DNA from: Rhodobacter sp. SY28-1
GTDB lineage: Bacteria > Pseudomonadota > Alphaproteobacteria > Rhodobacterales > Rhodobacteraceae
Assembly: GCF_005222785.1 (NCBI RefSeq)
Contig: NZ_STGH01000003.1
Span: forward strand, 929,520-993,519
DNA length: 64,000 nt
Reading direction: 5' to 3'
Part shown: positions 10,418 through 20,235 of the stretch, one piece after another
Position numbering within the stretch: the stretch's first letter is position 1
Layout of the letters: every line of letters begins with the position of its first letter
Notes under the pieces: model-generated
What the model saw: only the letters and a program-made list of their open reading frames with translations
Database searches by the model: none
What the model was told of the DNA's origin: nothing
Position numbers and translations under genes: made by a program

Positions 10418-11041
10418 TCAGCCGTTGGCGCCGGGTTGCCGGTAGAACAGATGCGCGCCAATCGCGGCCGTGCGCGAGAACCGCTTGGACCAGCTGGGCT
10501 TGACGCCCCGCGTATGAAAATGCGTGGCACCTGCGGTCAGCACCCGAGGGGCACCGTCCAGCATGGCGCGGGCAATGCGGCCTGACAGATCGGCGGCACC
10601 CTTTTCGCGCATCTTCTTCTTGCCGGTGCAGACGTAGGAAAACTGGCACCCGCCACCGCCACGCTGCTTGACCACGCCGCAGACCGTGCGCGGGTACAGC
10701 GGGCTGTCGACCCGGTTCAGGATCACTTCGGCCACGGCAATCTGGCCGTCCAGACTTTCGCCGCGTGCTTCGAAATACAGGGCTTCGGTCAGGCACTGCC
10801 ATTCGGCATCGCCTTCGGGTGCGGGCCGGGACATCAGCCAATCCTCGGTCAGGCCCTCGGTCATCGCCACCGCGGGCAACGGCGCGTCAAGCTCGGGCGG
10901 GGGCAACCGCTTGAGGTCCTGCGAGTAGGACGCAGGCGTCGGCATCAGCCCGAACATGCCAGTGTTCCAGTTCGAATCCGCCGTAGCAGTACTGGCTGCC
11001 AGTCCCATCGCCAGCGCGAAGGTCACAAGGTCGCGTTTCAT
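10418..11041 (-). CDS. SleB-type cell wall hydrolase
   Basis: A 207-residue secreted protein: signal peptide ending near Ala21 (ATADS), a linker, then a Hydrolase_2 (SleB/CwlJ-like) domain at about 82-200. The domain shows CLTEALYFEARGES with the catalytic-type Glu, QIAVAEVILNRV, PRTVCGVVKQ, CQFSYVC and GATHFHTRGVKPSWS. The family cleaves peptidoglycan glycan strands; in Proteobacteria it is thought to remodel murein rather than act in spore germination. It is transcribed alone; the 186-bp region behind its start is AT-rich. Confidence 0.88.
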   Translation of the reverse strand: MKRDLVTFALAMGLAASTATADSNWNTGMFGLMPTPASYSQDLKRLPPPELDAPLPAVAMTEGLTEDWLMSRPAPEGDAEWQCLTEALYFEARGESLDGQIAVAEVILNRVDSPLYPRTVCGVVKQRGGGGCQFSYVCTGKKKMREKGAADLSGRIARAMLDGAPRVLTAGATHFHTRGVKPSWSKRFSRTAAIGAHLFYRQPGANG

Positions 11042-11227
11042 TCTGCTCTTCCGTCATTGTTTCCCGGCGGAAGTCTCCCCGCCTTGGCAAGCTGGCGGGG
11101 AGGTAGGGGATGCATCCCGGGGGGTCTACCGCTGTTGCGGAAATGCCACGAAAATCAATGCTGCATAAGCGAAATACCGCCGAAAATCATAGGGAAATGG
11201 TGAAGATTTCCTTACAATTAACTGATA

Positions 11228-13774
11228 TTAAACGGTTTTACTGCGATCCTTCAGCGCAAGATGCGCCGCCGCAAGCCGCGCCATTGGCACTCGGTAGGGG
11301 GAGCAGGACACATAATCGAACCCGGCGCGGCGACAGAAGTCGATGGATTCCGGGTTGCCGCCGTGTTCGCCGCAGATCGAAAGTGTCAGGTCTTTCCGGG
11401 TCTTGCGTCCCCGCTCGGCCCCGATGTGCAACAGCTCACCCACCCCGTCGATGTCGAGGATGTGGAACGGGTCCTCGGGGAAGACGCCCAGCCGGACATA
11501 GGTGTTCATGAAGCGCCCGGCATCGTCGCGCGACAGGCCGTAGGTCATCTGGGTCAGGTCGTTGGTGCCGAAGGACAGGAAGGCGGCATGCTGGGCGATC
11601 TCTCCCGCCCGCAGGGCCGCGCGCGGGGTTTCGACCATCACGCCCAGCTTGTAGTCGAACGCCGCCCCGGCCTTGGTGCGCACCATGGCGGCCAAAGCGT
11701 CGATCCGGGTCTTGACCAGTTCGACCTCGCGGCGGGCAGAGACCAGGGGGATCATGATTTCCGGCACAATCGGGGCGCCGCGACGGGCGGATTCCAGCGT
11801 CGCCTCGAAGATCGCCTGCGCCTGCATGTCATAGATTTCCGGCAGCACGACACCCAACCGCACCCCGCGCATCCCAAGCATCGGGTTGACCTCGGTCAGC
11901 GCCTCGGCCCGCCGGGTCACTTCCGACAGGGGCCGGTCCAGCGCTTCGGCCAGCCCGCGCAGACCTTCCCGGTCCGACGGCAGGAATTCGTGCAAAGGCG
12001 GGTCGAACAGACGGATGCAGACCGGCAGACCTTGCATGATCTCAAACAGTTGCACGAAATCTGCCCGCTGCATCGGCAACAGCCGCGCAAGGGCCGCCGC
12101 GCGGTCGCCCGGCGTATCGGCAAAGATCATCTCGCGCATGACGACAAGGCGGTCCTCGTCGAAGAACATGTGCTCGGTCCGGCACAGGCCAATCCCCTGC
12201 GCCTCGAACTTGCGCGCGGTTTCGGCATCGGCGGGCGTGTCGGCATTGGCCCGCACCCCGATGTCGCGCACCTCATCGGCCCAGGCCAAAAGCCTGCGAA
12301 AACTGTCGTCCAGCGCCGGCGGCAGCATCTCGGCCGCCCCCGCAAGCGCCTCGCCCTTGGATCCGTCCAGCGTCACCACGTCGCCTTCGCGGAAAACGCG
12401 GCCATCGGCGGCGGTCAGCTTCTTGTCTCGCGTGTCCAGCCGGACATCGGACGCGCCCACCACGCAAGGCAGCCCCAACCCGCGCGCGATCACCGCCGCG
12501 TGGCTGGTCATCCCGCCGCGTTCGGTCAGCACTGCCGCCGAAGAATGCATCCCCCGGATATCCTCGGGCGAGGTTTCGCGCCGCACCAGAATGCAGGGCT
12601 CCCCCTTCGACGCACTCGCCTGAGCCGCCGCCGAGGAAAACACCAGCTTGCCCGTCGCCGCCCCGGGTGAGGCCGCGATCCCCCGGGCAATCACATCACG
12701 CGCCCCGCGCGGATCGACCTGGTGGTGCAACAGTTCCGACAGCGCCCGGGGTTCGACCCGCAACACCGCCTCGTCGCGCGGGATCACCCCGTCTTCGGCC
12801 AATGCCACCGCGATCCGCAACCCCGCACGGGCCGAGCGTTGCACCTTGACCGCGTCCAGCACTGCCAGCCGCCCGTCCTCGATGGTGAACTCGATCTGCA
12901 TCTCCTCGCGCAGCCGCGCGCGGCAGGTCGCCCCATATTCGACCAGCGTGGCGAACAGTTCGGGCGAGACATCTTCCAGTGACGCCCCGCGCGGGTCGCG
13001 CGTCAGGTACAGCGCCTCGGTCGTCTTCAGCGCATCCCGACCCTGCGACTGTCCCAGATAGCGCCCGGTGATCTGCGGCTGGCCCGTGACCGGATCGACG
13101 AACTGGATCACGCCCGATCCGGAAATCCCCTGCCCGATCCCTTGCGCCATCTCTTGCACGACAAGGCCCAAGGCCGCCTCCTCCGGCGCCCCCTTGGCCT
13201 GCCGCAGAAGCCGGGCCGAGGTGCCCTCCCAGGCCCGTGCCATCGATCGCAGCACTTCCGACAGCTGCTGGGCCGGGTCCTGCGGGAAGGGTTCGTCCGT
13301 TTCGACCTCGTATTCGCGCAGCGCATCCTTCAACGCACCCGGCCCCGGTTTCAGCCCGTCAAAGACGTCCGGGTCCAGCCGCGCGACGTGAATTGCATAG
13401 GCCTGCACAAAGCGAAGGTAGAGCGCATCTGCCGCCGTCTCGCCATGCGTCTCGGCCAGTCGAGCGTGGCGCTTGGCGTTGAGGCCAATGTTCAAGATCG
13501 TCGCCGGCCCGCCCCAGTCCGGGTTCGCGGGGCTGGGGCGCACCGAGATCAGCGGCCCGTCGCCGAAATGGTCGAGGATGCCGCGCGTGTCGACCCCATG
13601 CCCCGCGGCAATCGCGCGGACCGTGGTTGCAGGCAGCGCCACCGACTTCGGCACCGGCAGGTCAAGGCGGACCAGCCGCTGCAAACACTTCGCCCGCCAC
13701 CCATGCGACGCCGTGGCGATCTGCGCCGATGGCGAGATCTGGGCGTATTCCGGAATGGGGTCGTGTTTCTGCAC
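11228..13774 (-). CDS. ppdK: Pyruvate phosphate dikinase-like protein with divergent ATP-grasp end
   Basis: An 848-residue protein with PPDK layout: nucleotide-binding N-terminal region (~1-345), swivelling phosphohistidine domain with catalytic His425 in LTERGGMTSHAAVIARG, and a C-terminal PEP/pyruvate TIM barrel with GLCRTEHMFF, TEVNPMLGMRGVR, MVETPRAAL, FGTNDLTQMT and catalytic Cys801 in LSICGEHGG. PPDK interconverts PEP and pyruvate using ATP and Pi. The N-terminal domain departs from the family: SVRPSPANPDWGGP stands where SVRSGAxxSMPGMM is expected and the GGKGANL start is missing. The start is GTG at 13774 with AGGTG upstream. It may therefore use another phosphoryl donor or be regulatory. 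Confidence 0.8.
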   Translation of the reverse strand: MQKHDPIPEYAQISPSAQIATASHGWRAKCLQRLVRLDLPVPKSVALPATTVRAIAAGHGVDTRGILDHFGDGPLISVRPSPANPDWGGPATILNIGLNAKRHARLAETHGETAADALYLRFVQAYAIHVARLDPDVFDGLKPGPGALKDALREYEVETDEPFPQDPAQQLSEVLRSMARAWEGTSARLLRQAKGAPEEAALGLVVQEMAQGIGQGISGSGVIQFVDPVTGQPQITGRYLGQSQGRDALKTTEALYLTRDPRGASLEDVSPELFATLVEYGATCRARLREEMQIEFTIEDGRLAVLDAVKVQRSARAGLRIAVALAEDGVIPRDEAVLRVEPRALSELLHHQVDPRGARDVIARGIAASPGAATGKLVFSSAAAQASASKGEPCILVRRETSPEDIRGMHSSAAVLTERGGMTSHAAVIARGLGLPCVVGASDVRLDTRDKKLTAADGRVFREGDVVTLDGSKGEALAGAAEMLPPALDDSFRRLLAWADEVRDIGVRANADTPADAETARKFEAQGIGLCRTEHMFFDEDRLVVMREMIFADTPGDRAAALARLLPMQRADFVQLFEIMQGLPVCIRLFDPPLHEFLPSDREGLRGLAEALDRPLSEVTRRAEALTEVNPMLGMRGVRLGVVLPEIYDMQAQAIFEATLESARRGAPIVPEIMIPLVSARREVELVKTRIDALAAMVRTKAGAAFDYKLGVMVETPRAALRAGEIAQHAAFLSFGTNDLTQMTYGLSRDDAGRFMNTYVRLGVFPEDPFHILDIDGVGELLHIGAERGRKTRKDLTLSICGEHGGNPESIDFCRRAGFDYVSCSPYRVPMARLAAAHLALKDRSKTV

Positions 13775-13916
13775 TGCAGCACCTGATGTTCACGCGCAGC
13801 ATACGCCGAAAGACCCGTCAATCAAGCGTGACATGTCAGTTGTATGACGAATCTTTGGGCAGTCGTTGAAAACACGAACCACTTGGCACCTCCCCTCCCA
13901 TCGTGGGGAAGAGATG

Positions 13917-13939
13917 GGGGTAAGGGGGCTGCTTACCCC
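13917..13939 (-). terminator. Hairpin at the glyS stop codon
   Basis: A perfect 8-bp stem GGGGTAAG (13917-13924) / CTTACCCC (13932-13939) contains the glyS TAA codon. There is no T-run behind it, so its role as a terminator is uncertain. Confidence 0.35.
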
Positions 13940-16212
13940 TCGATCCGCGTCAGGTCGGCCACGCCCGAACAGACCGCCCGGATGCGGTGGAGAAGGTTCA
14001 GCCGGTTCCGCCGGATGATCTCGTTGTCGCTGTTAACCTGAACCGCGGTGAAGAAGGCATCAATCGGCCCGCGCAGAGCGGCCATCGCGGCCATCGCGGT
14101 CCCGAAATCCTCTGCTTGCATGGCCGGAGAGATCGCCGCCTCTGCCTTGTCCAGCGCCGCAAACAGCGCCCTCTCCTCCTCCGTCTCGGCAAACTTCACA
14201 TCCGCCCCGAAGGAGTATTCGACCCCATCCTTCGCCTCGGCCTGAGACAGGATGTTGTTCGCCCGCTTGAACCCCTGCAGCAGGTTCGCCCCGTCCTCGG
14301 TTTTGAGCGTTTCCGACAGCGCCGCGGCCCGCTTGACGAGCAGCGTCAGGTCGTCGTTCCCCGGCATGGCAAGGCAGGCGTCGATGATGTCGTGCCGGAC
14401 GCCCTGGTCCCTGAGGTAGACCTTGAGGCGGTCGTGGAAGAAGGAGAGGAGGTCAGAAGCGACGTCGGCGATCCAGTCCAACTGACGCGCCAAGAGCTTG
14501 TCAAATAACCCTTGGCCCAGTTCCGACTGCCACATGTCTTCCCTTAGAACTGGGTAGACATCGGAGAAGAGTCGCTCCCAACCTTGCCCGTACTGATTGT
14601 GGAAGGCTTCCGAAAGATTCTCAAACTCCCGTTCGATGATGCGCCGCATGGCCTCAGCAGTGGTGCGATATCGAATTTCATATGCAACGTGGGACGTCAA
14701 AGCTGTCTGCAGAATTGGAACAAGTTTCACAGTCCGATTGCTAGGGACCAACCGCACCACCCCCAACGCCGCGCGCCGCAGGGCAAACGGGTCCTTCGAC
14801 CCTGTCGGCTTCTCGTCAATCGCCCAGAACCCGGTCAGCGTGTCGATCTTGTCGGCCAGCGCCACGGCGACCGACACCGGCTCCACAGGGACCGAGTCAC
14901 TCTCCCCCTTCGGCCGCCAATGGTCCCGCGCCGCATCGGCGACGGAGGCCTTCTCCCCGGCCTCCAGCGCATAGTAGCGGCCCATGACGCCCTGCAACTC
15001 GGGGAACTCGCCGACCATCGCCGAGCGCAAGTCCAGCTTCGCCAGCCGCGCGGCGCGTTCCGCGTCATCGGCATCCGCCCCGACCAGTGGCGCAATCTCC
15101 CGCGCCAAGGCGGCAATCCGGTCGATCCGGTCGGCCTGAGAGCCAAGCTTGTTGTGGAACGTGACCGCCTTCAGCCCCTCCACCCACTCGCCCATCCCGG
15201 CCTTCGCCACCCGCAAGTCATTCTCCCAGAAGAACTTCGCGTCCGACAGGCGCGCGGCCAGCACCTTCTGGTTGCCCTTCAGGATCACCTCGCCACCATC
15301 CGCCGCCTCGATATTGGCGACGGTGACAAACCCCTCGATCCGCCCCGTCTTCGGGTTCCGCACCGAGAAGAACTTCTGATGCTCCTTCATGCTGGTCTGC
15401 AGCACCTCCGGCGGCAGGCCCAGGAACGCATCCGCAATTCGCCCCATCAGGGGCACCGGCCATTCCACCAGCCCCGCGACCTCGGTCAGAAGCCCCGGGT
15501 CCGCGACCACTTCCATACCGGCGGCAAAGGCCAGGTTCTGCGCCCCCTGCCAGATCGCGGCCTCGCGTTCCGCCGTGTCCAGCACCACCTTCGCGCGCTT
15601 CAGCTTGACGACATAGTCATCGAACCCCGAGACCACGAAGCGCCCGATGCCCATGAACCGATGCCCCTCGGTCACGTTCCCCGCCTCGATCCCGTCCACC
15701 GACATCGGCACCACATGCGCGCCGGTCTCATCGGACAAGAGACAGATGATCGACTGCAATGGCCGCACCCAGCGCAACGACCCGCTGCCCCAGCGCATCG
15801 ACTTCGGCCAGGGGAAGTTGCGGATCACGCCTTCCAACACCTCGGCCACGATCTCCGCCGCCTGACGACCCGGCTTTTCGACCACGGCATAAAAGGTCTC
15901 GCCCTTCTTGTCCGCCCGCCGCTCCAGCTGGTCCAGCGTCAGCCCGGTCGACCGCAGGAACCCCTCCACCGCCTGCGCCGGGGCGCTGGTCGAAGGCCCC
16001 TTCCGCTCCTCCCGCACCGGGCGGCTTTCCGCGGTCAGCCCCTCGACCGACAGGACCAGCCGCCGCGGCGTCGAGAACGCGCCCGCGCTGGCATAGGTCA
16101 GCCCCGCCTCGACCAGCCCGTCGGTCACCAGCTTCCGCAGGTCCTCACGGGCCTTTCCTTGCATCCGCGCCGGAATTTCCTCGGAGAAGAGTTCGATCAG
16201 AAGGTCGGGCAT
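13933..16212 (-). CDS. glyS: Glycyl-tRNA synthetase beta subunit
   Basis: 759 residues, beginning MPDLLIELFSEEIPARMQGKA, the standard start of the beta subunit of the alpha2-beta2 bacterial enzyme. Further signatures are RWVRPLQSIICLL, EGHRFMG, VLQTSMKEHQKFFSV, LADKIDTLTGFWAI and DPFALRRAALGVVR, with the anticodon-binding region at the C-terminal ~150 residues. It works with GlyQ to charge tRNA-Gly. The two subunit genes are separated here by two unrelated-looking genes in the same operon rather than being adjacent. Confidence 0.96.
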   Translation of the reverse strand: MPDLLIELFSEEIPARMQGKAREDLRKLVTDGLVEAGLTYASAGAFSTPRRLVLSVEGLTAESRPVREERKGPSTSAPAQAVEGFLRSTGLTLDQLERRADKKGETFYAVVEKPGRQAAEIVAEVLEGVIRNFPWPKSMRWGSGSLRWVRPLQSIICLLSDETGAHVVPMSVDGIEAGNVTEGHRFMGIGRFVVSGFDDYVVKLKRAKVVLDTAEREAAIWQGAQNLAFAAGMEVVADPGLLTEVAGLVEWPVPLMGRIADAFLGLPPEVLQTSMKEHQKFFSVRNPKTGRIEGFVTVANIEAADGGEVILKGNQKVLAARLSDAKFFWENDLRVAKAGMGEWVEGLKAVTFHNKLGSQADRIDRIAALAREIAPLVGADADDAERAARLAKLDLRSAMVGEFPELQGVMGRYYALEAGEKASVADAARDHWRPKGESDSVPVEPVSVAVALADKIDTLTGFWAIDEKPTGSKDPFALRRAALGVVRLVPSNRTVKLVPILQTALTSHVAYEIRYRTTAEAMRRIIEREFENLSEAFHNQYGQGWERLFSDVYPVLREDMWQSELGQGLFDKLLARQLDWIADVASDLLSFFHDRLKVYLRDQGVRHDIIDACLAMPGNDDLTLLVKRAAALSETLKTEDGANLLQGFKRANNILSQAEAKDGVEYSFGADVKFAETEEERALFAALDKAEAAISPAMQAEDFGTAMAAMAALRGPIDAFFTAVQVNSDNEIIRRNRLNLLHRIRAVCSGVADLTRIEG

Positions 16213-16221
16213 GTCTTGTTC

Positions 16222-16887
16222 CTAGATCCAGTCGAGGTTCACGCGGGTCGGCGGATAGGCGTCGGCAATGGCGGCGCGCAGGGCGGCAAAGCGGGGGCGC
16301 AGGTCCTTGAACTTGCGCTCATGCGTCTCGGCGACGGTCAGCTGGATATCGTCGAAGAGCCGCGCCTCCAGCATCGCGGACAGAAGGTCCAGCTCGGCCC
16401 CCTCGATGTCCATCTTGACGAAGGCCACCCGGCCATGCGCGCCGACAAGTCCGCGCAGGAAGGCCGGAAAGTCGATCAGTTCGACGTCGATCCCCTCGCC
16501 GTCCGCGATGTTCTGGCCGCCCGCGACGACGGTGCTCTTGACCGAAGCCAGCTCCGGGTTCGCCTCCCAGTTCGCGGCACGCATCAGGCGGATGGTGCCT
16601 GCTCCAGTCCCCACGGCAGCCGCGTGCAGATGCACGTTCGACACCCCGGCAAAGCGTTCGGTCAGCTTCTCGATGTTGTAGGGGTCAGGCTCGAACGCGT
16701 GGACCTCGGCCCCGCTGGAGGCCAAGAGCGCCGTCACATCCCCCCGGTTCGCCCCGCAATCCACCGCCACATCCCCCGGTCGCAGCATCGAGACGACACC
16801 GGACAGCATCCCTTCCGCCCGCGCATAGTGCAGGTCGCGCTTGTGACGGCGCTTCAGCTTCCGCAGGGGGTCCTCGGCCTCGGCCAT
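16222..16887 (-). CDS. FkbM family methyltransferase
   Basis: A 221-residue SAM-dependent methyltransferase of the FkbM type. AVDCGANRGDVTALLASSGAEVHAFEPDP (about 57-85) is the SAM-binding motif I region and its acidic partner, followed by VAFVKMDIEGAELDLLSAM (about 155-173), the family's KxDIEGxE signature. FkbM enzymes O-methylate sugars or polyketides; the substrate here is unknown. It lies between glyQ and glyS, 9 nt before glyS and 2 nt after the preceding gene. Confidence 0.88.
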   Translation of the reverse strand: MAEAEDPLRKLKRRHKRDLHYARAEGMLSGVVSMLRPGDVAVDCGANRGDVTALLASSGAEVHAFEPDPYNIEKLTERFAGVSNVHLHAAAVGTGAGTIRLMRAANWEANPELASVKSTVVAGGQNIADGEGIDVELIDFPAFLRGLVGAHGRVAFVKMDIEGAELDLLSAMLEARLFDDIQLTVAETHERKFKDLRPRFAALRAAIADAYPPTRVNLDWI

Positions 16888-16889
16888 CC

Positions 16890-17366
16890 TCAGTCCCCAA
16901 GGCTCCCGTTCAGCTGGTGCCAGGCATAGGCGCGGCCATCGCCAAACACCGCGACGACCCGGTCGACGCCGGGGTGGATCTCCGGCTCGGACAGGAAGGC
17001 CAGCGCCTCGCCCGTCTCCAGCGCCCGACCAATCGCTTCGGCGTCGAAACAGTCGAACCCGCGCGGCGCGACCAGCGGTTCGGCGCCCTCATAGGTCCGG
17101 TAGGTCTCGGTCAGCATGGCCAGCGTCAGAGGCGTGGTGAAGCACGCCCGAAACTTGATGGGAGAGCTGTCCGCGTCAATCCCCTCGATCCCGTTCACGA
17201 CGATGGCCTCCGGCTGGTCGCCCACCAGCGGCACCAGACGGATTTCGGCCCCCGGCTGAAACGCCACCTCCTCATAGAAGGCGCGCTCGGCCGTGTACCA
17301 CAGGAAGACGCCCGCGACGGCGGCAACGATCACGATGGCCCCCAGGATAACGCGCGCCGCATTCAC
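16890..17366 (-). CDS. Single-pass membrane protein of unknown function in the gly operon
   Basis: 158 residues starting with GTG at 17366, which overlaps the glyQ TGA by 4 nt (GTGA). A hydrophobic helix (about 5-24, [20 protein letters not shown]) is followed by a soluble domain with two Cys ([16 protein letters not shown]). I believe proteins of this kind are conserved next to glyQ/glyS in Rhodobacteraceae and annotated only as a DUF; I cannot confirm that here. A longer frame to 17408 would overlap glyQ by 46 nt and was rejected. Confidence 0.72.
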   Translation of the reverse strand: MNAARVILGAIVIVAAVAGVFLWYTAERAFYEEVAFQPGAEIRLVPLVGDQPEAIVVNGIEGIDADSSPIKFRACFTTPLTLAMLTETYRTYEGAEPLVAPRGFDCFDAEAIGRALETGEALAFLSEPEIHPGVDRVVAVFGDGRAYAWHQLNGSLGD

Positions 17367-18289
17367 TGATCCGCCCCCGCCTCGGTCTGCCGGAAGGCGT
17401 CGGCGCACAGCTTCGCCAGGGCTCGCACCCGCCCGATATAGGCCTGCCGTTCAGTGACCGAGATCACGCCGCGGGCATCGAGGAGGTTGAACAGATGGCT
17501 GGCCTTGATCGTCTGGTCATAGGCGGGATGCGCCATGATGATCCGCTTGCCGGACTTGGGGTCATCGGCGTCAAAGGCCAGAAGCCGCTGACACTCCGCC
17601 TCGGCATCCTTGAAATGCTGGAACAGCATCTCGGTCGTCGCCCCGTCGAAGTTGTGGCGGGAGTATTCCTCCTCCGTCTGCCGGAAGATGTCGCCGTAGG
17701 TCAGCGCAATCGGCGACTGCGGATCGTTGAACGGCATGTCCATTACATGGTCCACGCCCATCACATACATCGCCAGGCGTTCCAGCCCGTAGGTCAGCTC
17801 CCCAGACACCGGTTTGCAGTCATGCCCGCCAACCTGCTGGAAATAGGTGAACTGGCTGACCTCCATCCCGTCGCACCAGACCTCCCAGCCCAGACCCCAG
17901 GCACCCAGCGTCGGGCTTTCCCAGTCATCCTCGACAAAGCGGATGTCGTGCAGGCCAAGGTCGATCCCGATGGCCGCCAATGATCCCAGATACAGCTCTT
18001 GCAAGTTCGCAGGCGAGGGTTTGATGATGACCTGGTATTGGTAATAGTGCTGCAGCCGGTTCGGGTTTTCGCCATAGCGCCCGTCCGTGGGGCGGCGCGA
18101 GGGCTGGACATAGGCGGCCGCCCAGGGCTTCGTCCCCAAGCTGCGCAGCGTCGTCGCCGGGTGGAAGGTCCCCGCCCCTACTTCCATGTCATAGGGTTGC
18201 AGCACGGCACAGCCCTGCGCAGCCCAGTAATTCTGCAGCCGCAGGATGATTTCCTGAAAGCTTTTTGGCGTGGTGGTGGCGTCGGACAT
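17363..18289 (-). CDS. glyQ: Glycyl-tRNA synthetase alpha subunit
   Basis: 308 residues; the catalytic class II subunit of the alpha2-beta2 synthetase. It has the classic start [25 protein letters not shown], then [60 protein letters not shown] and [16 protein letters not shown] at 18289. It opens the operon glyQ - membrane protein - fkbM - glyS; the region upstream is shared with a divergent gene. Confidence 0.97.
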   Translation of the reverse strand: MSDATTTPKSFQEIILRLQNYWAAQGCAVLQPYDMEVGAGTFHPATTLRSLGTKPWAAAYVQPSRRPTDGRYGENPNRLQHYYQYQVIIKPSPANLQELYLGSLAAIGIDLGLHDIRFVEDDWESPTLGAWGLGWEVWCDGMEVSQFTYFQQVGGHDCKPVSGELTYGLERLAMYVMGVDHVMDMPFNDPQSPIALTYGDIFRQTEEEYSRHNFDGATTEMLFQHFKDAEAECQRLLAFDADDPKSGKRIIMAHPAYDQTIKASHLFNLLDARGVISVTERQAYIGRVRALAKLCADAFRQTEAGADQ

Positions 18290-18465
18290 GGATGGCCCCG
18301 GGACAAAGGCAAAGTCGCGCCTTCCCTATCCATTGGGGCGAGAGGGGTCAATTCCGGAAAGGACCGGCGCAATCGTGACCGGCCTTGCGGGTGTTTCACC
18401 CTTGTCGCGGCGCGCGTCATGCGTAATGTCGGCCCCTAGCCGGAAACCGTCTTCAGGACCTGTTC

Positions 18466-20229
18466 ATGTTCAGACCGCTTGCGTTGATTGTCGCCGTTCT
18501 TGCAACGATGATCCTATCCCCTTCACCGCAGGCGAATGCACAGGAGGGTCGGGCCTGGGTCCAGGTCGAGGCGCATCCGGACCTGGAGACTGCCCTTGAC
18601 CGGGCCCGCGCCTATGCGGCGCTCTTTCCCGAAGCCGCTGCCTTCCGCCTTTCCTCCGGCTGGTATGGCATCGCGCTTGGGCCCTACCCGACCGACGAAG
18701 CCCCGATCCGGCTTGGCGCGCTGAGACGCGAAGGGCAGATCCCCTCGGACAGCTTTGTCGACGATGGCGCCCGCTATGGCGAACAGATCTTCCCCGAAGA
18801 TGGTGCAACAGCGCTTGCCCCGGAACCGGCAACCGACCTGGCCGCCGACCTTGCCACTACGATCGAAACCCCGGAACCCGACGCTGTCGAGGCCCCTGAC
18901 GAAGACCGCCAGCAGGCCCGTGACAGCGAGGCGCTTCTCACCCCCGAGGAACGCCGCGAGCTGCAGACTGCGCTGCAATGGTTCGGCTTCTATTCCAGCG
19001 CCATCGACGGTGCCTTTGGCCCCGGCACCCGCAATTCCATGGCCGCCTGGCAAGAAGCGCAGGGCATGCTTGAGCCGACCGGCATCCTGACCACCCGCCA
19101 GCGCCGTGCACTTCTGGACGCCTGGAAGGGCGAGATTTCCGCCTTCGGCTTCACCGAAATCACCGAGGCGGAATCCGGCATCACCGTCACCCTGCCCCTG
19201 GGCCTGGTAGAATTCGACCACTACGAGCCGCCCTTCGTCCACTACCGAGCGAAAACCGACGATGCCCCCCGCATCGTCCTGATCTCGCAACCCGGCGACC
19301 AGGCCGCGCTTTACGGCCTCTACGACGTGCTCCAGACGCTCGAATCCGTCCCGCTCGACGGCCCCCGCGACCGCGGCGACCGCAGCTTCCGCATCCGCGG
19401 CACCTCGCCCAAGGCCGACACGACGGTCTTCGCCGAGTTGAAGGGCAGCCGGATCAAGGGCTGGATGCTGATCTCCACCCCCGGGAACGAGGCGCGCGAC
19501 GCCCGCATCATCAAGGTGATCGAGGACAGCTTCTCGCCCGACGGCGACGGCGTGCTGGACCCCGGCATGGCGGTGATGGGCGCCGAGACCCGCTCGGGCC
19601 TGCTGGCCGGGCTTGAGGTGCGCAAACCCCGCCTCAGCCGCACCGGCTTTTACATCTCGCCCGAAGGCGCGGTCCTGACCACCGTCGAAGCCGTCGACAG
19701 TTGCAGCCGCGTCACCATCGACCGCGCGACCGAGGCGACCGTGACCCTTGCCGACAAGACCAGCGGACTGGCCCTTCTCACCCCGAAAACTGCGCTTGCC
19801 CCCCGCGCGGTCGCGGGCTTTGCCACCGCCCCCGCCCGACCGGGGTCCGAGATCGCCGTGCCCGGCTATTCCTACGAAGACCGCCTGCCCGCCCCGGTCA
19901 TCACCTTCGGCACGCTGGAGGACGTCACCGGCCTGAACGGCGAAACCGCCTACTCCCGCCTCGCCCTGCAATCGCTGCCCGGCGATGCGGGCGGCGCAGT
20001 GCTTGACGCCTCTGGCAGCGTCCTCGGCATGCTCTTGCCCGCCCAGCCGCAGGGCGGCAAGCTGATGCCCGCAGGCGTTGCCTTCGCCCTCTCCGCGCCC
20101 GAGATCGCCCGGCTTCTGACCCCGACCGGCGTGGCGACGCTTCCCACGACCGCGACCGCCCCTCTGGACCCCGCAGCCCTGTCGGAACAGGCCGCCGGCA
20201 TGACCGCGCTCGTCTCCTGCTGGGAGTGA
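18466..20229 (+). CDS. SPOR / peptidoglycan-binding protein with degenerate trypsin-like domain
   Basis: A 587-residue exported protein: signal peptide to about Ala25; SPOR-like repeat domain ~30-108 (WVQVEAHPDLETALDRA...SGWYGIALGPY), which in the family binds denuded glycan at septa; PG_binding_1 domain ~157-217 (LQTALQWFGFYSSAIDGAFGPGTRNSMAAWQ); a middle domain ~235-360; and a chymotrypsin-fold domain ~390-550. In the last, the expected catalytic residues are changed: Glu408 in VLTTVEAV for His, Gly434 in SGLALL for Asp, Ala508 in PGDAGGAVLD for Ser. It is probably a non-catalytic envelope protein. Monocistronic, divergent from glyQ. Confidence 0.8.
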   Translation: MFRPLALIVAVLATMILSPSPQANAQEGRAWVQVEAHPDLETALDRARAYAALFPEAAAFRLSSGWYGIALGPYPTDEAPIRLGALRREGQIPSDSFVDDGARYGEQIFPEDGATALAPEPATDLAADLATTIETPEPDAVEAPDEDRQQARDSEALLTPEERRELQTALQWFGFYSSAIDGAFGPGTRNSMAAWQEAQGMLEPTGILTTRQRRALLDAWKGEISAFGFTEITEAESGITVTLPLGLVEFDHYEPPFVHYRAKTDDAPRIVLISQPGDQAALYGLYDVLQTLESVPLDGPRDRGDRSFRIRGTSPKADTTVFAELKGSRIKGWMLISTPGNEARDARIIKVIEDSFSPDGDGVLDPGMAVMGAETRSGLLAGLEVRKPRLSRTGFYISPEGAVLTTVEAVDSCSRVTIDRATEATVTLADKTSGLALLTPKTALAPRAVAGFATAPARPGSEIAVPGYSYEDRLPAPVITFGTLEDVTGLNGETAYSRLALQSLPGDAGGAVLDASGSVLGMLLPAQPQGGKLMPAGVAFALSAPEIARLLTPTGVATLPTTATAPLDPAALSEQAAGMTALVSCWE

Positions 20230-20235
20230 GGGGTC

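Noticed and set aside
14584..16929. Long open frame on the plus strand opposite glyS and fkbM
   Set aside because: It is a shadow of high-GC codon use in glyS; the product is Arg/His/Pro-rich with no domain, and the minus-strand genes are unmistakable.
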